This document shows, piece by piece, positions 42,486-53,345 of a stretch of 64,000 bases of DNA. A program made the position numbers and the translations under genes. Position 1 is the stretch's first letter, and the number at the start of each line of letters is the position of its first letter. The DNA comes from Haliclona indistincta (taxonomy: Eukaryota > Porifera > Demospongiae > Haplosclerida > Chalinidae). Below the pieces are notes generated by a model. It was given only the letters and a program-made list of their open reading frames with translations. It was not told the origin of the DNA and ran no database searches. The stretch spans positions 1,954,764-2,018,763 of the forward strand of contig OZ024789.1 in NCBI GenBank assembly GCA_964017065.1. The letters are read 5' to 3'.

Positions 42486-42814
42486 CATGGTTGTTCTTTT
42501 GTGCACTAGTAATATGTGTGAGTCTGTAGTATTATACCATTTGATTAACATCAATATTAAAGTTTCTTATTTCTCTTCCGTTTAAAGCATGGAAGTTTTC
42601 TACAGTAAGGGCAGTATACCATTGTTTAGAAGTAGGCAGAGACGCTAGCTTCAAACATTGCAGGTGGAGTGAACCACTCATCATTACTTGCAACCTGCAC
42701 TGATGGATCAGTGTCACGGCATCCTACCACGTCTCCTTCATCAGGTCCTTGGCAGTAACAGAATTTTTCTGTAGTACTGCATTGTAGTGGATCGAGTCAA
42801 GATTGATGGCTCTG

Positions 42815-43130
42815 CACTCTGTAGTTAAACCATACCTTTGTAGTTAAACTGTACTCTGTAGTTAAACTGTATACTCTGTAGTTAAACTTTAAACTTCACT
42901 CTGTAGTTAAACTGTACTCTGTAGTTATATAAGCTTCACTCTGTAGTTAAACTGTACTCTGTAGTTAAGCTTCACTCTGTAGTTAAACTGTACCTCTGTA
43001 GTTAAACTGTACTCTGTAGTTTAACTTTAAATTTCACTCTGTAGTTAAACTGTACTCTGTAGTTAAACTGTACTCTGTAGTTAAACTGTACTCTGTAATC
43101 AACTTCACTCTGTAGTTAAACTGCACTCTG
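42815..43130. repeat. Minisatellite, ~18-bp unit, about 16 copies
   Basis: Repeats of ACTCTGTAGTTAAACTGT with length variants. Lies directly downstream (minus sense) of the SWIM exon in the THAP/YqaJ element. No spacers of constant length, so not CRISPR-like. Confidence 0.9.
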
Positions 43131-43876
43131 GCTCTGGCTCTGCAGTTAAAATTCTCTTTTTCCCAAGGAATTCGATCTTATTTACGGGAGAGCATGGGAC
43201 ATCTTTCTGGCACACAATGAGGCATTGCCCAATAGGCCTTATTTGTGTGACTGTTAGTGAATCACGTATGCGCACACCTGCTTCCACCGCCCACAGTAGT
43301 GATGCAACATGTGAGCAACACTCTCCCAGCCCTGCCTTACAGTCACAGTGTGCACACATGCAGAATCTTGCCATTTGACTCAGCTGCTACCCAAGGACTG
43401 AGTCAGTGGCTTCTCGCTCATTCTCATAGAGTGATTTACCTGCAACAGTGATATTATTTACTATGACTAGCATTTGTAACACTATACAGTCAAACACCTT
43501 TCCAAAATCACTCTTTTCATGGCCATCACTGTCTGGCTCTGATGTTGCAGCAACTGGCATCACTACTGAACACTTCTCCAGGCTGAACCCATCCAGAGAG
43601 GAAGTTTCAGCAGCAATCTAAACTTTTGTAGTTTAGAAGTTCCTCCCCAGTGTACGGACTGGGAGTCATCACCAAGTACATGGCAAGATTGATGTGAGTG
43701 ATGCTGGGCCACAGATCAACGTCATCGGTCCACTCCTTTCTCCCTGTTTCGTAAGGATCTATCCCGCCAGTAAACTTTAGTTTTTCTAGGTATCTCTTCT
43801 TGGCGTCATTATCTTGCATTGAAGCAAAGTATCCGCCCAAAACTAGCCGTTCTTTGCTTGCGATTGTTGACGCCAC
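43105..43876 (-). pseudogene. YqaJ/SWIM-type transposon protein, two fragments
   Basis: Fragment 1 (43876-43607) ends WPSITHINLAMYLVMTPSPY then TGEELLNYKSL, the conserved block preceding the nuclease part in YqaJ-type proteins of invertebrate elements. Fragment 2 (about 43500-43105) has the SWIM zinc finger [13 protein letters not shown] followed by [13 protein letters not shown]. The YqaJ nuclease core itself is missing and stops interrupt the link, so this is a deletion derivative. Confidence 0.65.
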
Positions 43877-43984
43877 CTCAGACTGTTAGCCCAGGTGTAT
43901 ACGTATTATATACACACCTGTGCACCAATATGGCGGACGTCAATTATTACGTCATTAAAATTACGTCACTGCAAGAGGTCTATT

Positions 43985-44228
43985 GCACTAGAAACTACTA
44001 AATCCTAAACCCAAACCCAAGACCCTAAAAACCTTCGCCTAACAGCGCCAGTATGGACCTAACGGCGCCAGTATGGACCTAACGGCGCCCAGTACTATTA
44101 TGGCATGTTAGGCGAATACTGGGCGCTGTTAGGTCCATACTGGGCGCTGTGCGCTGTTAGGCGAAGGTTTTTAGGCGAAGGTTTTTAGGGTCTTGGGTTT
44201 GGTTTAGGATTTAGTAGTTTCTAGTGCA
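43985..44228. repeat. Palindromic repeat with TTAGGCGAA units
   Basis: ACTAGAAACTACTAAATCC at the left pairs with GGATTTAGTAGTTTCTAGT at the right. Inside, CGCCAGTATGGACCTAACGG repeats oppose CGCTGTTAGGTCCATACTGG units. It lies just inside the right TIR of the THAP/YqaJ element. Confidence 0.75.
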
Positions 44229-44565
44229 ATAATCGCGCCGTTTCTTTATATTTCCCGTTTCCTATGGTTTATCACCTCCAACAGTCGACGGTAGCCAGGT
44301 GGGCGTGGTCAAGTGCACGTGATAAAAACGCGTGACATCTGTGTCACTTGTACGGCTTCACGGGCAAGTCCTACAGTTGGTCCGTTCTTTTCACATGATC
44401 CCTACCGGGCAGCCAGTCACTTCTTAGCTGGCTCAAACGAGCGATTTCGCTACCAACAGGTGTGGAAAAATAATTTGCGATTTATTGTTGTTGCCATTAC
44501 ATTTGTGAGCGCTGCCATCTTCGAGCGCCACCAAGGAACACAGCATAGTATCTGTCATGTCTTCC

Positions 44566-45176
44566 TAGTCTCGTTCCCAGACCACACCTCTTCCGCTTTG
44601 CTTCTGAGAGGGTCTGGCAGCTTGCTCGACTTTTCTCGGTCTTGATTACGTTTCATTCTCAGAAAATGGAAATGACCAATCAGATCGCCTTATTTTCAAA
44701 ATTCACATGACTAACGCGCCGTTGAGCACATGATCAACATGGCGGTAGTGCAGTGTGTTCAGATTCATCGATGACAGAGAGCATCTAGGGTAATCTTCGT
44801 TGACTAATAAGTACTACGAGGCAGCCAGCCACTTCTTAGCTGGCTCAAACGAGTGATTTCGCTACCAACAGGTGTGGAAAAATAATTTGCGATTTATTGT
44901 TGTTGCCATTACATTTGTGAGCGCTGCCATCTTCGAGCGCCACCAAGGAACACAGCATAGTACCTGTCGTGTCTTCCTGACCTGATCTATAACTATTGTC
45001 GAGTGCTGTAGTTCATGTGACCACAGACATTAGTATACAGACAATTTGTCCGCATATTGCATCCGTGTAGCTATTGAGCGCGTGACAATGACGTCACCAA
45101 GACCGAGAAAAGTCGAGCAAGCTGCCAGACCCTCTCAGAAGCAAAGCGGAAAAGGTGTGGTCTGGGAACGAGACTA
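44566..45176. mobile_element. 611-bp TAGTCTCG-family element
   Basis: Exact 9-bp duplication ATGTCTTCC (44557-44565, 45177-45185). Its interior is the uninterrupted version of the surrounding 41868-45374 element, including the empty site of the THAP/YqaJ insertion. Confidence 0.9.
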
Positions 45177-45377
45177 ATGTCTTCCTGACCTGATCTATAA
45201 CTATTGTAACTCATGTGACCACAGACATTAGTATACAGACAATTTGTCCGCATATTGCATCCGTGTAGCTATTGAACGCGTGACAATGACGTCACCAAGA
45301 CCGAGAAAAGTCGAGCAAGCTGCCAGACCCTCTCAGAAGCAAAGCGGAAGAGGTGTGGTCTGGGAACGAGACTAGGG

Positions 45378-45540
45378 CTGGGCCAGCTCTGGAGTGCGAG
45401 ATGATTACGTAATGGCTGGCGTTTATACACGAATTTATATGGCGCTTATGAGAAATATAGCAATACTTTTAGCGTCTGTGTAGCGATCTCCGTATACCGC
45501 ACAACCACGTGGCCTTGCTTGCCGTCTTCGTCCAAGCACG
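45378..45540. mobile_element. Truncated arm of the SAP-loop foldback
   Basis: Matches the arm at 39700-39850 (GGCGTTTATACACGAATTTA, CCGTCTTCGTCCAAGCACG) and stops where LINE sequence begins. The left portion is interrupted by the 41868-45374 element. Confidence 0.7.
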
Positions 45541-45620
45541 GAGATAATTGACTTCTCGACGGATGGCAGAATGGCAGAATACTCGTCAGCTTCTGCCTTC
45601 TCCCTTGACTTCTCCCCAGA

Positions 45621-47205
45621 GTGAGAATGGAGCGTCCCGTTCTCCAGCTACTACTGACGACCAAGCTTCAAAGATTCCACTACATGTTCTTCCGTCTCCT
45701 CGGGCCACCTCGCTTGCGTAGCAGTCTTCGTCGAGTGTGCAGCCAGGGCCCCACTGTCTCTTCCCTTGACAGCGTAAAGTCTCACCCAAGTGCGGGGATA
45801 TATCCACTCTTATCCTCTGTCTGCTCTGACAAAACGGTTGGCCCTTCTAGTCCAGTTAATGCTGCCTCCTCTCTCCCATCTAACCCCTCAATTAGTCCCA
45901 GTGGGTTAACCTTGCTTTCTGTAGAGGTACTTACAGACGGGGTAAAGTTAAAATCACATCTCATGGGCCTGAAGGTGCCTATCCTACGACAAGAACTCAA
46001 ATGTAGGAACATCCCTCTTACTGGCCTTTCAACAAAGGCCCTTCTTGTTGGCCGATTGATGGAGTTACCATTGACTGTTCTCCAAGATCCTACCTCCACC
46101 CCTACTAAGGTAGCCCATTCTATCTTGTCTCCTTCCTCCACTGTAAATTCCTTGCCCAAGCAATGCTGTTGTAGTGATTTAATTACTACTCTAACTGAAC
46201 AAGTTAAAGATCTTCGTCATCAAATGTTGCTATTTTCATCTCAGATTAACTCTCATATAAAATCCTGTAATAGAAAACTTCTCAGCAATGCGTCTAGCAA
46301 TTACTCTGATTCAATAAAAAAGATCAAATCAGACATTGGTGTTATCAATGATAGACTAGGAGCTCTATCCAAGCCTGTTTCCTCTCTTACTTTTTCTCAA
46401 TCTAATTCACGGTTCTCTGGTGCTCCCCGTCGCCCTAGTGCTCCTTATAGGTCCTCTAGCTAACACCAACGATTTTTCTTTACACTCTCCTTGCTCCTTG
46501 TGCATTACGGACCCGTCCGGCCTTAGTGATAAATTTGCCATAGGTCACCTGATAAAAGGGTTATTCTCGAGGAAATATCCTAACTTCCAAATCATAGAGG
46601 GTTGTATCAATCATTCCCCCTCTTCCATCTCTTATCAGGTTGACATTGAGCTTGATTTCTCCTCTTTTAAAAGGATATGGGATAAAAATGTTCGTTCTGA
46701 TATTGGTCTTACTATGGTGTCCTTGAGTGATACTGCCCAAGTTGCTCGTCTCCCTACGTGTCCATCCAATAGTGCGGTTATTCCCTCCTCTTCTGATGAG
46801 GCTTTGAGCTCCCTCTCCAATGGCATTGGTGGTCCTCTCTCTTCCAACTCTATGTCTAGAGCTACTCCACCTTTGTGTATCTTTCCGGCATCGTTATCAG
46901 TCTTGCCATCTGCAACTTCCTCCAGCTCTGCTCCAGCCTCTTCTCCTCTGCCTGACGCCTCTGCTCCGTTATCAGCTCTGTCATCTGTGACTTACTCCTC
47001 CTCTGCCCCTTCTCGTATCCTTACCTCCAATTCTGGTTTGTTGGCACATACAAAGGTGTTGATGTCTCCTTCTGTGGTAGCCTCACATTCCTCTGGTATT
47101 CCTCCTGCTGAGGACTCCTCTCCGTTGTCATTAGTCCCTGGGAACTCCTCTAACTTAAACTCCCTCGAGGGGGCACTGTCCCTGCCGGATGTGCCCCCTC
47201 AGTGA
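45621..47205 (+). CDS. LINE ORF1 with SAP-like motif, one frame shift
   Basis: 45621-46463 encodes 280 aa. Residues about 112-150 read LKVPILRQELKCRNIPLTGL with a LVGRLMEL end, a SAP (putative nucleic-acid binding) helix-loop-helix. A Cys pair and a coiled-coil-like stretch (LTEQVKDLRHQMLLFSSQI) follow. 46420-47205 continues in the next frame with a Ser/Pro-rich tail. Nucleic-acid chaperone ORF1 is the likely role by position. Confidence 0.65.
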
Positions 47206-48071
47206 ATCGAAACCTGACAGATTGTTCTACTTCTGATTCCTGTTCTAATTCCAATCCCTTGACCCCTGATTTGATATGTTTTAATCTTAGGGGTATTTCC
47301 CCTAATCTCCCGTATTTAAAAACTCTCTGTTCCCGTTACGTTGCCATCATTTGTCTGTCTGAGCATTGGCTTCATTCATTTGAAGCTTCCTCTTTTCCTT
47401 CGATCCATCCTGATTATTCCTCTCTGTTTGAATGCGTTCCAGACTGCGAAGACCGTACCTTCTGCCAACCTCGGGTGATCAGGGGACATGGGGGAGTTGG
47501 TATTCTATGGCATAACTCTCTAAAACATGTGATTTCTCCTATCCCTGCACCTCGCACAGAAAGGGTCTTGGGTGTGAGACTCAAGTGCTTTCCATCAGAT
47601 ATTCTTCTCTTTTCGGTCTACTTGCCGTCCCGCTCTGGTGCTACTGACCCGTTTCGTGACTCTCTTGACCTCCTGGATTCCACTTTCTCCATGTTCCCTG
47701 ACTCATCTATTCTCTTTTTAGGAGATCTAAATGCTGTTATTGGATCATCTTCTACCCCTCCTAATGAGCAGGGAAAAGTTTTAGTCCGTTATCTTTCTAA
47801 TTGGGATTATATCTCCTCTCATGTATCCTTTCTAAAACAGGGCCCTGCGTATACTTATGAGAGTGAGGCCCATAAGTCTTTTTCAACCATTGATCACATA
47901 TTATGCCCTAAATCATTCTCTAGCAAAATTGTTAGTTCTTGTGTAATTCCTACTCACCTTCTTAATGTCTCCGATCATCTAGCTGTTCATACTAAAATTG
48001 TGGTCTCTCTCTCTCTCCTCTTCCTGCCATCAGTTCTGGGTTTTCAACGCCTTTTGTCCGTTCAGTTCTAA
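47202..48071 (+). CDS. LINE endonuclease domain (APE type), partial ORF2
   Basis: 289 aa. Motifs: ICFNLRGISPN (N-terminal strand), ICLSEHWLH (catalytic Glu), GGVGILW, LFLGDLNAV (the GDxN motif), FSTIDHIL and NVSDHLAV (the SDH motif). These match exonuclease-endonuclease-phosphatase nucleases that nick target DNA for LINE insertion. The RT that should follow is cut off at 48314. Confidence 0.85.
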   Translation: MNRNLTDCSTSDSCSNSNPLTPDLICFNLRGISPNLPYLKTLCSRYVAIICLSEHWLHSFEASSFPSIHPDYSSLFECVPDCEDRTFCQPRVIRGHGGVGILWHNSLKHVISPIPAPRTERVLGVRLKCFPSDILLFSVYLPSRSGATDPFRDSLDLLDSTFSMFPDSSILFLGDLNAVIGSSSTPPNEQGKVLVRYLSNWDYISSHVSFLKQGPAYTYESEAHKSFSTIDHILCPKSFSSKIVSSCVIPTHLLNVSDHLAVHTKIVVSLSLLFLPSVLGFQRLLSVQF

Positions 48072-48314
48072 AGTGGCCAAGTAACCATCCCGACCCCTCC
48101 CCCACTATTCTTGACTATTCCGATTCGCTTGATGGTGCTATGCAACGTGCTCCTCTTTCCATTACCTCTTCATCTGATATAGAGGTCCTCTCTAACTTCA
48201 TATCATCTGCCCTCATCTCCTCTGCCAAAAAAGCTATATTCCGTCCAGTAAACCCCGTCCTTTTCTCCGTCAAAATTGGTCCCCTAGTCTTAAATCTACA
48301 CATAAGGTGTCTGA

Positions 48315-51225
48315 GGGCTATCCCAGCACAGGAAAAACATCAATTCTCGACCTTGACATGGGGAAAGAGCCAGCCCCTCAAAGGAACAGTACCGGCTGTA
48401 TTGATCCACCCTCTCGCTACATGCTGGTCAATAGTGAAGCTGAGTCCAGTGCAGCACAAGTGGAGTGGGAGAACGTCACTACAGACAAGATGTTTGAAAT
48501 GGTTTGTGGAGCAGTAAAGAAGACCATTGAGGAAAGTCCATTGGACAAGGCTCTGGTCCATTTAGACAAGTCTGCAGTAGCAGCACTACCAGTAGCAATA
48601 GACACTAGCTCACTTGCTGCAAACGACACTGCTGCAGAGTATGACCCAACTCCTGTTGGCAATGAACTGGTCCCTCCTATACACCACCACCACCAGCAGC
48701 AGTAGCAGGCAGTGCTAATCAGATACCAGCAGCAGCTGAGCCTTCTCTTGATCCTTATTCTCCAGTGGCTAACGCTGGCTTTACTTGGTTTCCTGATCTG
48801 CTCAAAGAACTGTACAGCAGCACAAGTTCTGGTGTAATCTTCAACTCCCACTGGATGATGGTGACTGATTGTGCATGTGGCCAACCACCATTTCTGGATG
48901 CAGCCGCTCTTTTCCTTCGAAACAGCTGTCTTCAAATCTTTCCTCTCAAACTCAACGAGCACTTGAGCAAAATAGCAGAGTTTTGTTATTTCTTTAGTGG
49001 CAAGTCTGCCAATTGTGATCAATTTGATGTAGTGTTGAGCAATCAACAGATAATGGAGACTCTAGCCAAGTCTACAGCTTCTATTCAGCCGCCAGACACA
49101 CCATCAGCAACTGAGTGTCCAAAGGGAGCTAAATTCACAATTGTGGGCACATTTGAAGACGAGGCACACCATTACAGTGAAACAGTAGCAGAGAAAGAGA
49201 CGATTCTCAAACAAGTCCTCGAACCGTACAAAGCATTCCGAGTGCAGCTGGGTAGCAAGGTGATCCTGCCTATCAATGCCGTCGCCATGGACACCGAGAC
49301 CAAGAAGGAGCAGACAGAGTCAGCAAAGAAACTTCGACGACTATTGAAAAAAGCAAATGTGACAATTGAAGTAGAGGTAAAGCTGCGCTGGTTTGGGTTT
49401 CTCCTGAGCATGCTGACTATAGCTGAGAAGGATGGTAAAGCCATACTCACACTTAGTGAGTGCTATAGACTCGGAGACTCTCTTGGGATGGACAAATCAG
49501 AGACCATGAAAGCAATCCAGTTTTTCCACGATATCAGCCTCATCATGCATTTTGATACTCCGAAGCTCAGAGACTCTGTCATCATCGACACCAAACCAGT
49601 GCTCAACAAGCTCTCTTGACTATTCACTCTCTCGTTTCTGGATGAAGATTTCCTTGTCGAGCACTACGAGGACATTGTCCTTCCTGACGGAGCCAAGGAA
49701 CTACTCCAGCACCACGGGCGCTTCACCCGGTCCACACTAGAGTCATGTGTTGAGTTCTCTGAGTCCATTCCATTGCAATTCTTTGTGGACATTCTAGAGC
49801 ACGTAAAGATAGTGGCTGCGATTGACCAAACATCAGAGTATTTTATGCCTTGCGCTCTACCCTATTCTACTGAAATGCATGACTCCTCCCACCCATGGGT
49901 GATTAGACTGAGAGTAAGACGAGGGGTCGACAAAGAGTATGTTCCTATCCCAGTGGGTTATCTACCAGCCATTCTAGTCTTCCTTCTCACTATGTTCCCC
50001 GATCAATTTTCTTTAAATCGTCGCCAGCGACAATATCGAAATGTGATCTAGTTGTGTTACAAGCCTGGAGGAGTGGTCTGTTTAGTGGAGCGCCATCTTC
50101 AACTGGAGGTACACTATTCTTGCAGTGACCGTCTTCAGCAAGAGTGCACAAACATTCGAATTCACGTTTTGGAGTCGATTCGTATGACAGAAGAAAAGCT
50201 CCACATCAGAGAAGTTGCCATCACCAAGGTGGACTCTTTCCTATGCTCCTGTGGTGAGGGCAGCAGGGCCCAGCACATCTGTGCCTACAACCCTGAGACA
50301 CAGATTGTGGAATGTGAGGAGACAAGAGAAGTGTTTGTATTGGAAGCTCATCATCAGCTGTGGCTAGGTGTGTTGTGATGTAGTCTCTGATGATACATGT
50401 GATAATTGTATTGATGTAGGAGCAGCAATGGAGAGCACTGCACACTCTATACACTGCAGTGACGACACCAGTGAATGTCATGAGCTACCACCACTAGCAG
50501 CAGCAGCAGAAGGTGAGCACTGTATACTGGTGTGGCTAGGTCAACCTCAGCTGGTATTATGTGGTATCATGATAATACAGAGAGTGTGTGATCATGATCA
50601 GCTTGTGATGATGGATAGTGACTAGTAAACAGTGTTTACACTAGTAGTCATGTATCATGAAACTGTTACAGTATTGCATGCTTGATAGTATTATATTTCT
50701 CAGTTAGGTATTAGTGACTGTGTGTCGGTGGTTCAGTGTTAGATCATCTTGTGTGACTATAATACCATCTTGTGTGTGTAGGTGCCACACACACACTACT
50801 GGATCTTATGGCAATGAAGGGAGCTGATGGTGAACCACTGAGAGTCATTGAAACGATTGCTGCTGGTAACTACAAGATGTTTGGAATGTATCTCCTACAA
50901 GACAAGAATGAAACAATGGTTGATCTCATTGAAAAGGATCATATCAACAAAGGTGCGAAGAGTATTACAAAGGAAATTGTCAAAAAATGGCTGACAAGTG
51001 ATGCACCTACTCGTACATATCAACACTTGATAGAGTGTCTCAGACAGTCTGAACTGGGTGCACTTGCTGAGATCATAAGAAAACACGATAATTATTAAGG
51101 TATGCTACCATCAAACTATAATGCAATGTGTAACTGCTATGCATTCACTCACTCACTCTAATTTCTCTCTCTCTATCTCAACTAGATAAAGTGTCAGACC
51201 AGTCAATGACGTCATTGTAAGAGAC
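48315..51225 (+). pseudogene. Second, broken copy of the ROC-COR-Death gene
   Basis: Homologous to 3845-7490 in inverted orientation. It begins inside the P-loop exon (GYPSTGKTS, one Gly changed to Ser). Exons: 48315-50367, 50420-50512, 50782-51099, about 51185-51225. A one-base loss near 48695 breaks the Pro/Ala linker, CGA-to-TGA at 49617-49619 stops the COR region, the frame is lost again near 50045-50060, and TAA ends the Death exon. All Kelch exons are missing. Not translatable as a whole. Confidence 0.9.
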
Positions 51226-52339
51226 TATTAAAAGTGCAGATGAAGACGCAGGAACATAATCGAATCGAACATTTTGTAGTTCCAAGTCATCATTCGTATT
51301 TTTCTTTCATCAACTTCATTATTCTTCAATCTTTTAATATCGACAGTAACTCACACAAGACAGCAAATATACCAATGAGATAATAATTTTAACAATAAAA
51401 TACATTCAATGAGTTGAGATTGAGGTTATTGGATGGTTGGTTAGGGGTTAAAATGATACAACAGATACACACTCAATAATAGTATAACACACTGTACTAT
51501 AGTGCATGGTATGAGTTGATATTATGATATCATGAAGTAGTTCACTCTGAGGGTTTAGTCTCATTGCTATGATGAGGGTCTAATACATGTCATGAATCAG
51601 TCTTGAGTGGTATCAGTGGGGTTTGGCTTCCAGTAGTGGGTGGAGCCACACTGCTGTACTCCTCGTATGTTGCAATGTATGGTTGAACAGTATCCCACAC
51701 CTGACAAGCAACAAAGACACATTGTGTTAATGAAAGGAGCTAGTACAGTTCATTAAGTTCCACTATGCTGATGCCTAGCTAGAGCAGCTGGCTGCTAATT
51801 GTATAATCCCAGCACCTGTCTACTACGTACAATAGACCCTCACTAATCTGAACGTGTTCGGATTACCATAAACATGGACGAATTAAAAAAAATTTCATGT
51901 GTGCTCTTTAAGAATGAACATTTTCAAGTTATCTCTATACATTTTATATTGGAGCAACAAAAATAATTATACCCACGAAAATTTCAAAACTTGGTCATCT
52001 TGACAAATTTTTCATTGCGAATATTTACTTTTACTGATTCAAAATGCATACGTAACATTAACAGCTGCAACTTGCAACAATGTCTCGTACCTTTCCCTCT
52101 TGCAGTAGTTTGACGACAGCTGCTATATCAGGAGCCATGAACCGATCATGATCCCATGATCTGTAGTCACACAGTGTCACACCATTGATACATAGTGTAG
52201 ATACGGCTTACTTGACTACTGATCGAACCAACTTGTACACTTCCTCGAGAGGTGTGGTGGTCTTGCATGGATGAAGGAACTCCAGTCCTTGTCAAGCAGC
52301 TAACAGCACAATAGCAACAACTAACAAGAAGAGAGATGA

Positions 52340-52515
52340 GTGAGTGAGTGGGTGGGTGGGTGGGTGAATGGATGAGTGAGTGGGCGGGTGGGTGAGTGGG
52401 TGGGTGAGGGAGCGAGTGAGTGAGCTTACGAGTGAAAAAGAGAGTAGGTGAGTCGATAAGTGAGTCAGCAGGTGGATGAGTGAGGGAGTGAGTGAGTGAG
52501 TGAGTGGATGGGTGA
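52340..52515. repeat. (GAGT)n-type tract, HAL intron
   Basis: Pyrimidine-rich CACT repeats on the HAL sense strand, upstream of the acceptor at 52321. It corresponds to 2735-2925 in the other copy. Confidence 0.85.
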
Positions 52516-52794
52516 GTGGTATATCTTACCATTCTCTACGTGTTCCACCACAGTCAGTGCCTTCCTTGCTGCATACCCACCCAATGACACATGATCCTCA
52601 GTACCAGCTGATGTAGTGATGGAGTCCACAGAGGAGGGATGAGTCAGCACCTTATTCTCTGACACTGTACAACAACAAAGACAACAATTCATAACCACCA
52701 AAAGATCACTAGTTATCATTACCAAGAGCAGCTGCAGTACATTGCGCAATCATGAATCCTGTGAGTAGTTAGTGAATAGTTTAATATGAGTGTA

Positions 52795-53034
52795 ACGTAT
52801 TTCTTCTAAAGATTCGCCGCCGCCTATTTTTGGCACCTTGTCGCTGAAATGCGTACTAAACCTCCAAATTTCGACAAGCGGTTCAGTTATTCGTCATAGT
52901 CAGTCAACAGCCCAACATGAAAAGCTGTAGAGTTAGAATTCTCTCCAAGAAGAAGAAGGGCAAGCAAATCTGAAATTATCTACAATGTACATGTATTTTT
53001 TTGCACCGAATAATTATTTTTAGAAGAAATACGG
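52795..53034. mobile_element. MITE, CCGTATTTCTTC family
   Basis: Same insertion point as 2161-2468 in the opposite duplication arm, with an internal deletion. Confidence 0.8.
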
Positions 53035-53129
53035 AATGTGTCTTATACAGATGTACAATGTAACTAACCAGAGTTGAGACCACCATCTTGTACTAGGAAT
53101 GGAGGGAGATCACTGTAAGCTGTGAACAA

Positions 53130-53345
53130 GAAAGAGTGAGTGAGAGAGTGAGTGAGTAGATGGATGGGTAGATGGGTGGGTGGGTAGGTGAGTGAGTGAA
53201 TGGGTGGGTGAGTAGGTGAGTGAGTGAGTGGGTGAGTGAGTAGGTGAGTGAGTCGGTGGGTGAGTGAGTAAGTGGGTGAGTGAGTAGGTGAGTGGGTGGG
53301 TGGGTATGCATGGGTAGGTAGGTGGGTGAGTGAGCAAGTGATCAT
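53130..53345. repeat. (GAGT)n / (GGGT)n tract, HAL intron
   Basis: Tetranucleotide array lying just upstream (sense strand) of the acceptor for the exon at 53119. Confidence 0.85.

Larger units (their letters stand above)
42120..44406. mobile_element. 2.3-kb TIR element with THAP and YqaJ/SWIM remnants
   Basis: TIRs of about 175 bp begin GGGATCATGTGAA and run to the CGCGCCGTTTCTTTATATTT block (42298 / 44231). The uninterrupted target is visible at 44806-44835 (AAGTACTACGAGGCAGCC), which fixes both ends to within a few bases. Remnants of a THAP exon (+) and YqaJ/SWIM exons (-) lie inside. Confidence 0.85.
41868..45374. mobile_element. TAGTCTCG-family TIR element with two nested insertions
   Basis: 9-bp target duplication GGGCTGGGC (41859-41867, 45375-45383). 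TIR TAGTCTCGTTCCCAGACCAC. Taking out the THAP/YqaJ element (42120-44406) and the second family member (44566-45176) leaves about 600 bp, the size of the 44566 copy. Non-coding itself. Confidence 0.88.
45541..48314 (+). mobile_element. Non-LTR retrotransposon (LINE), lacking its 3' half
   Basis: ORF1-like reading, then an apurinic-type endonuclease, then only the first part of the RT region (about 48070-48310). Reverse transcriptase motifs and the 3' end are absent because the sequence switches to ROC-COR pseudogene at about 48315. LINEs usually lose the 5' end, so a 3' truncation points to a rearrangement breakpoint. Confidence 0.85.

Noticed and set aside
42815..43130. 18-bp repeats as a CRISPR-like array
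   Set aside because: Units are contiguous with no spacers of regular length, and the context is an animal transposon.
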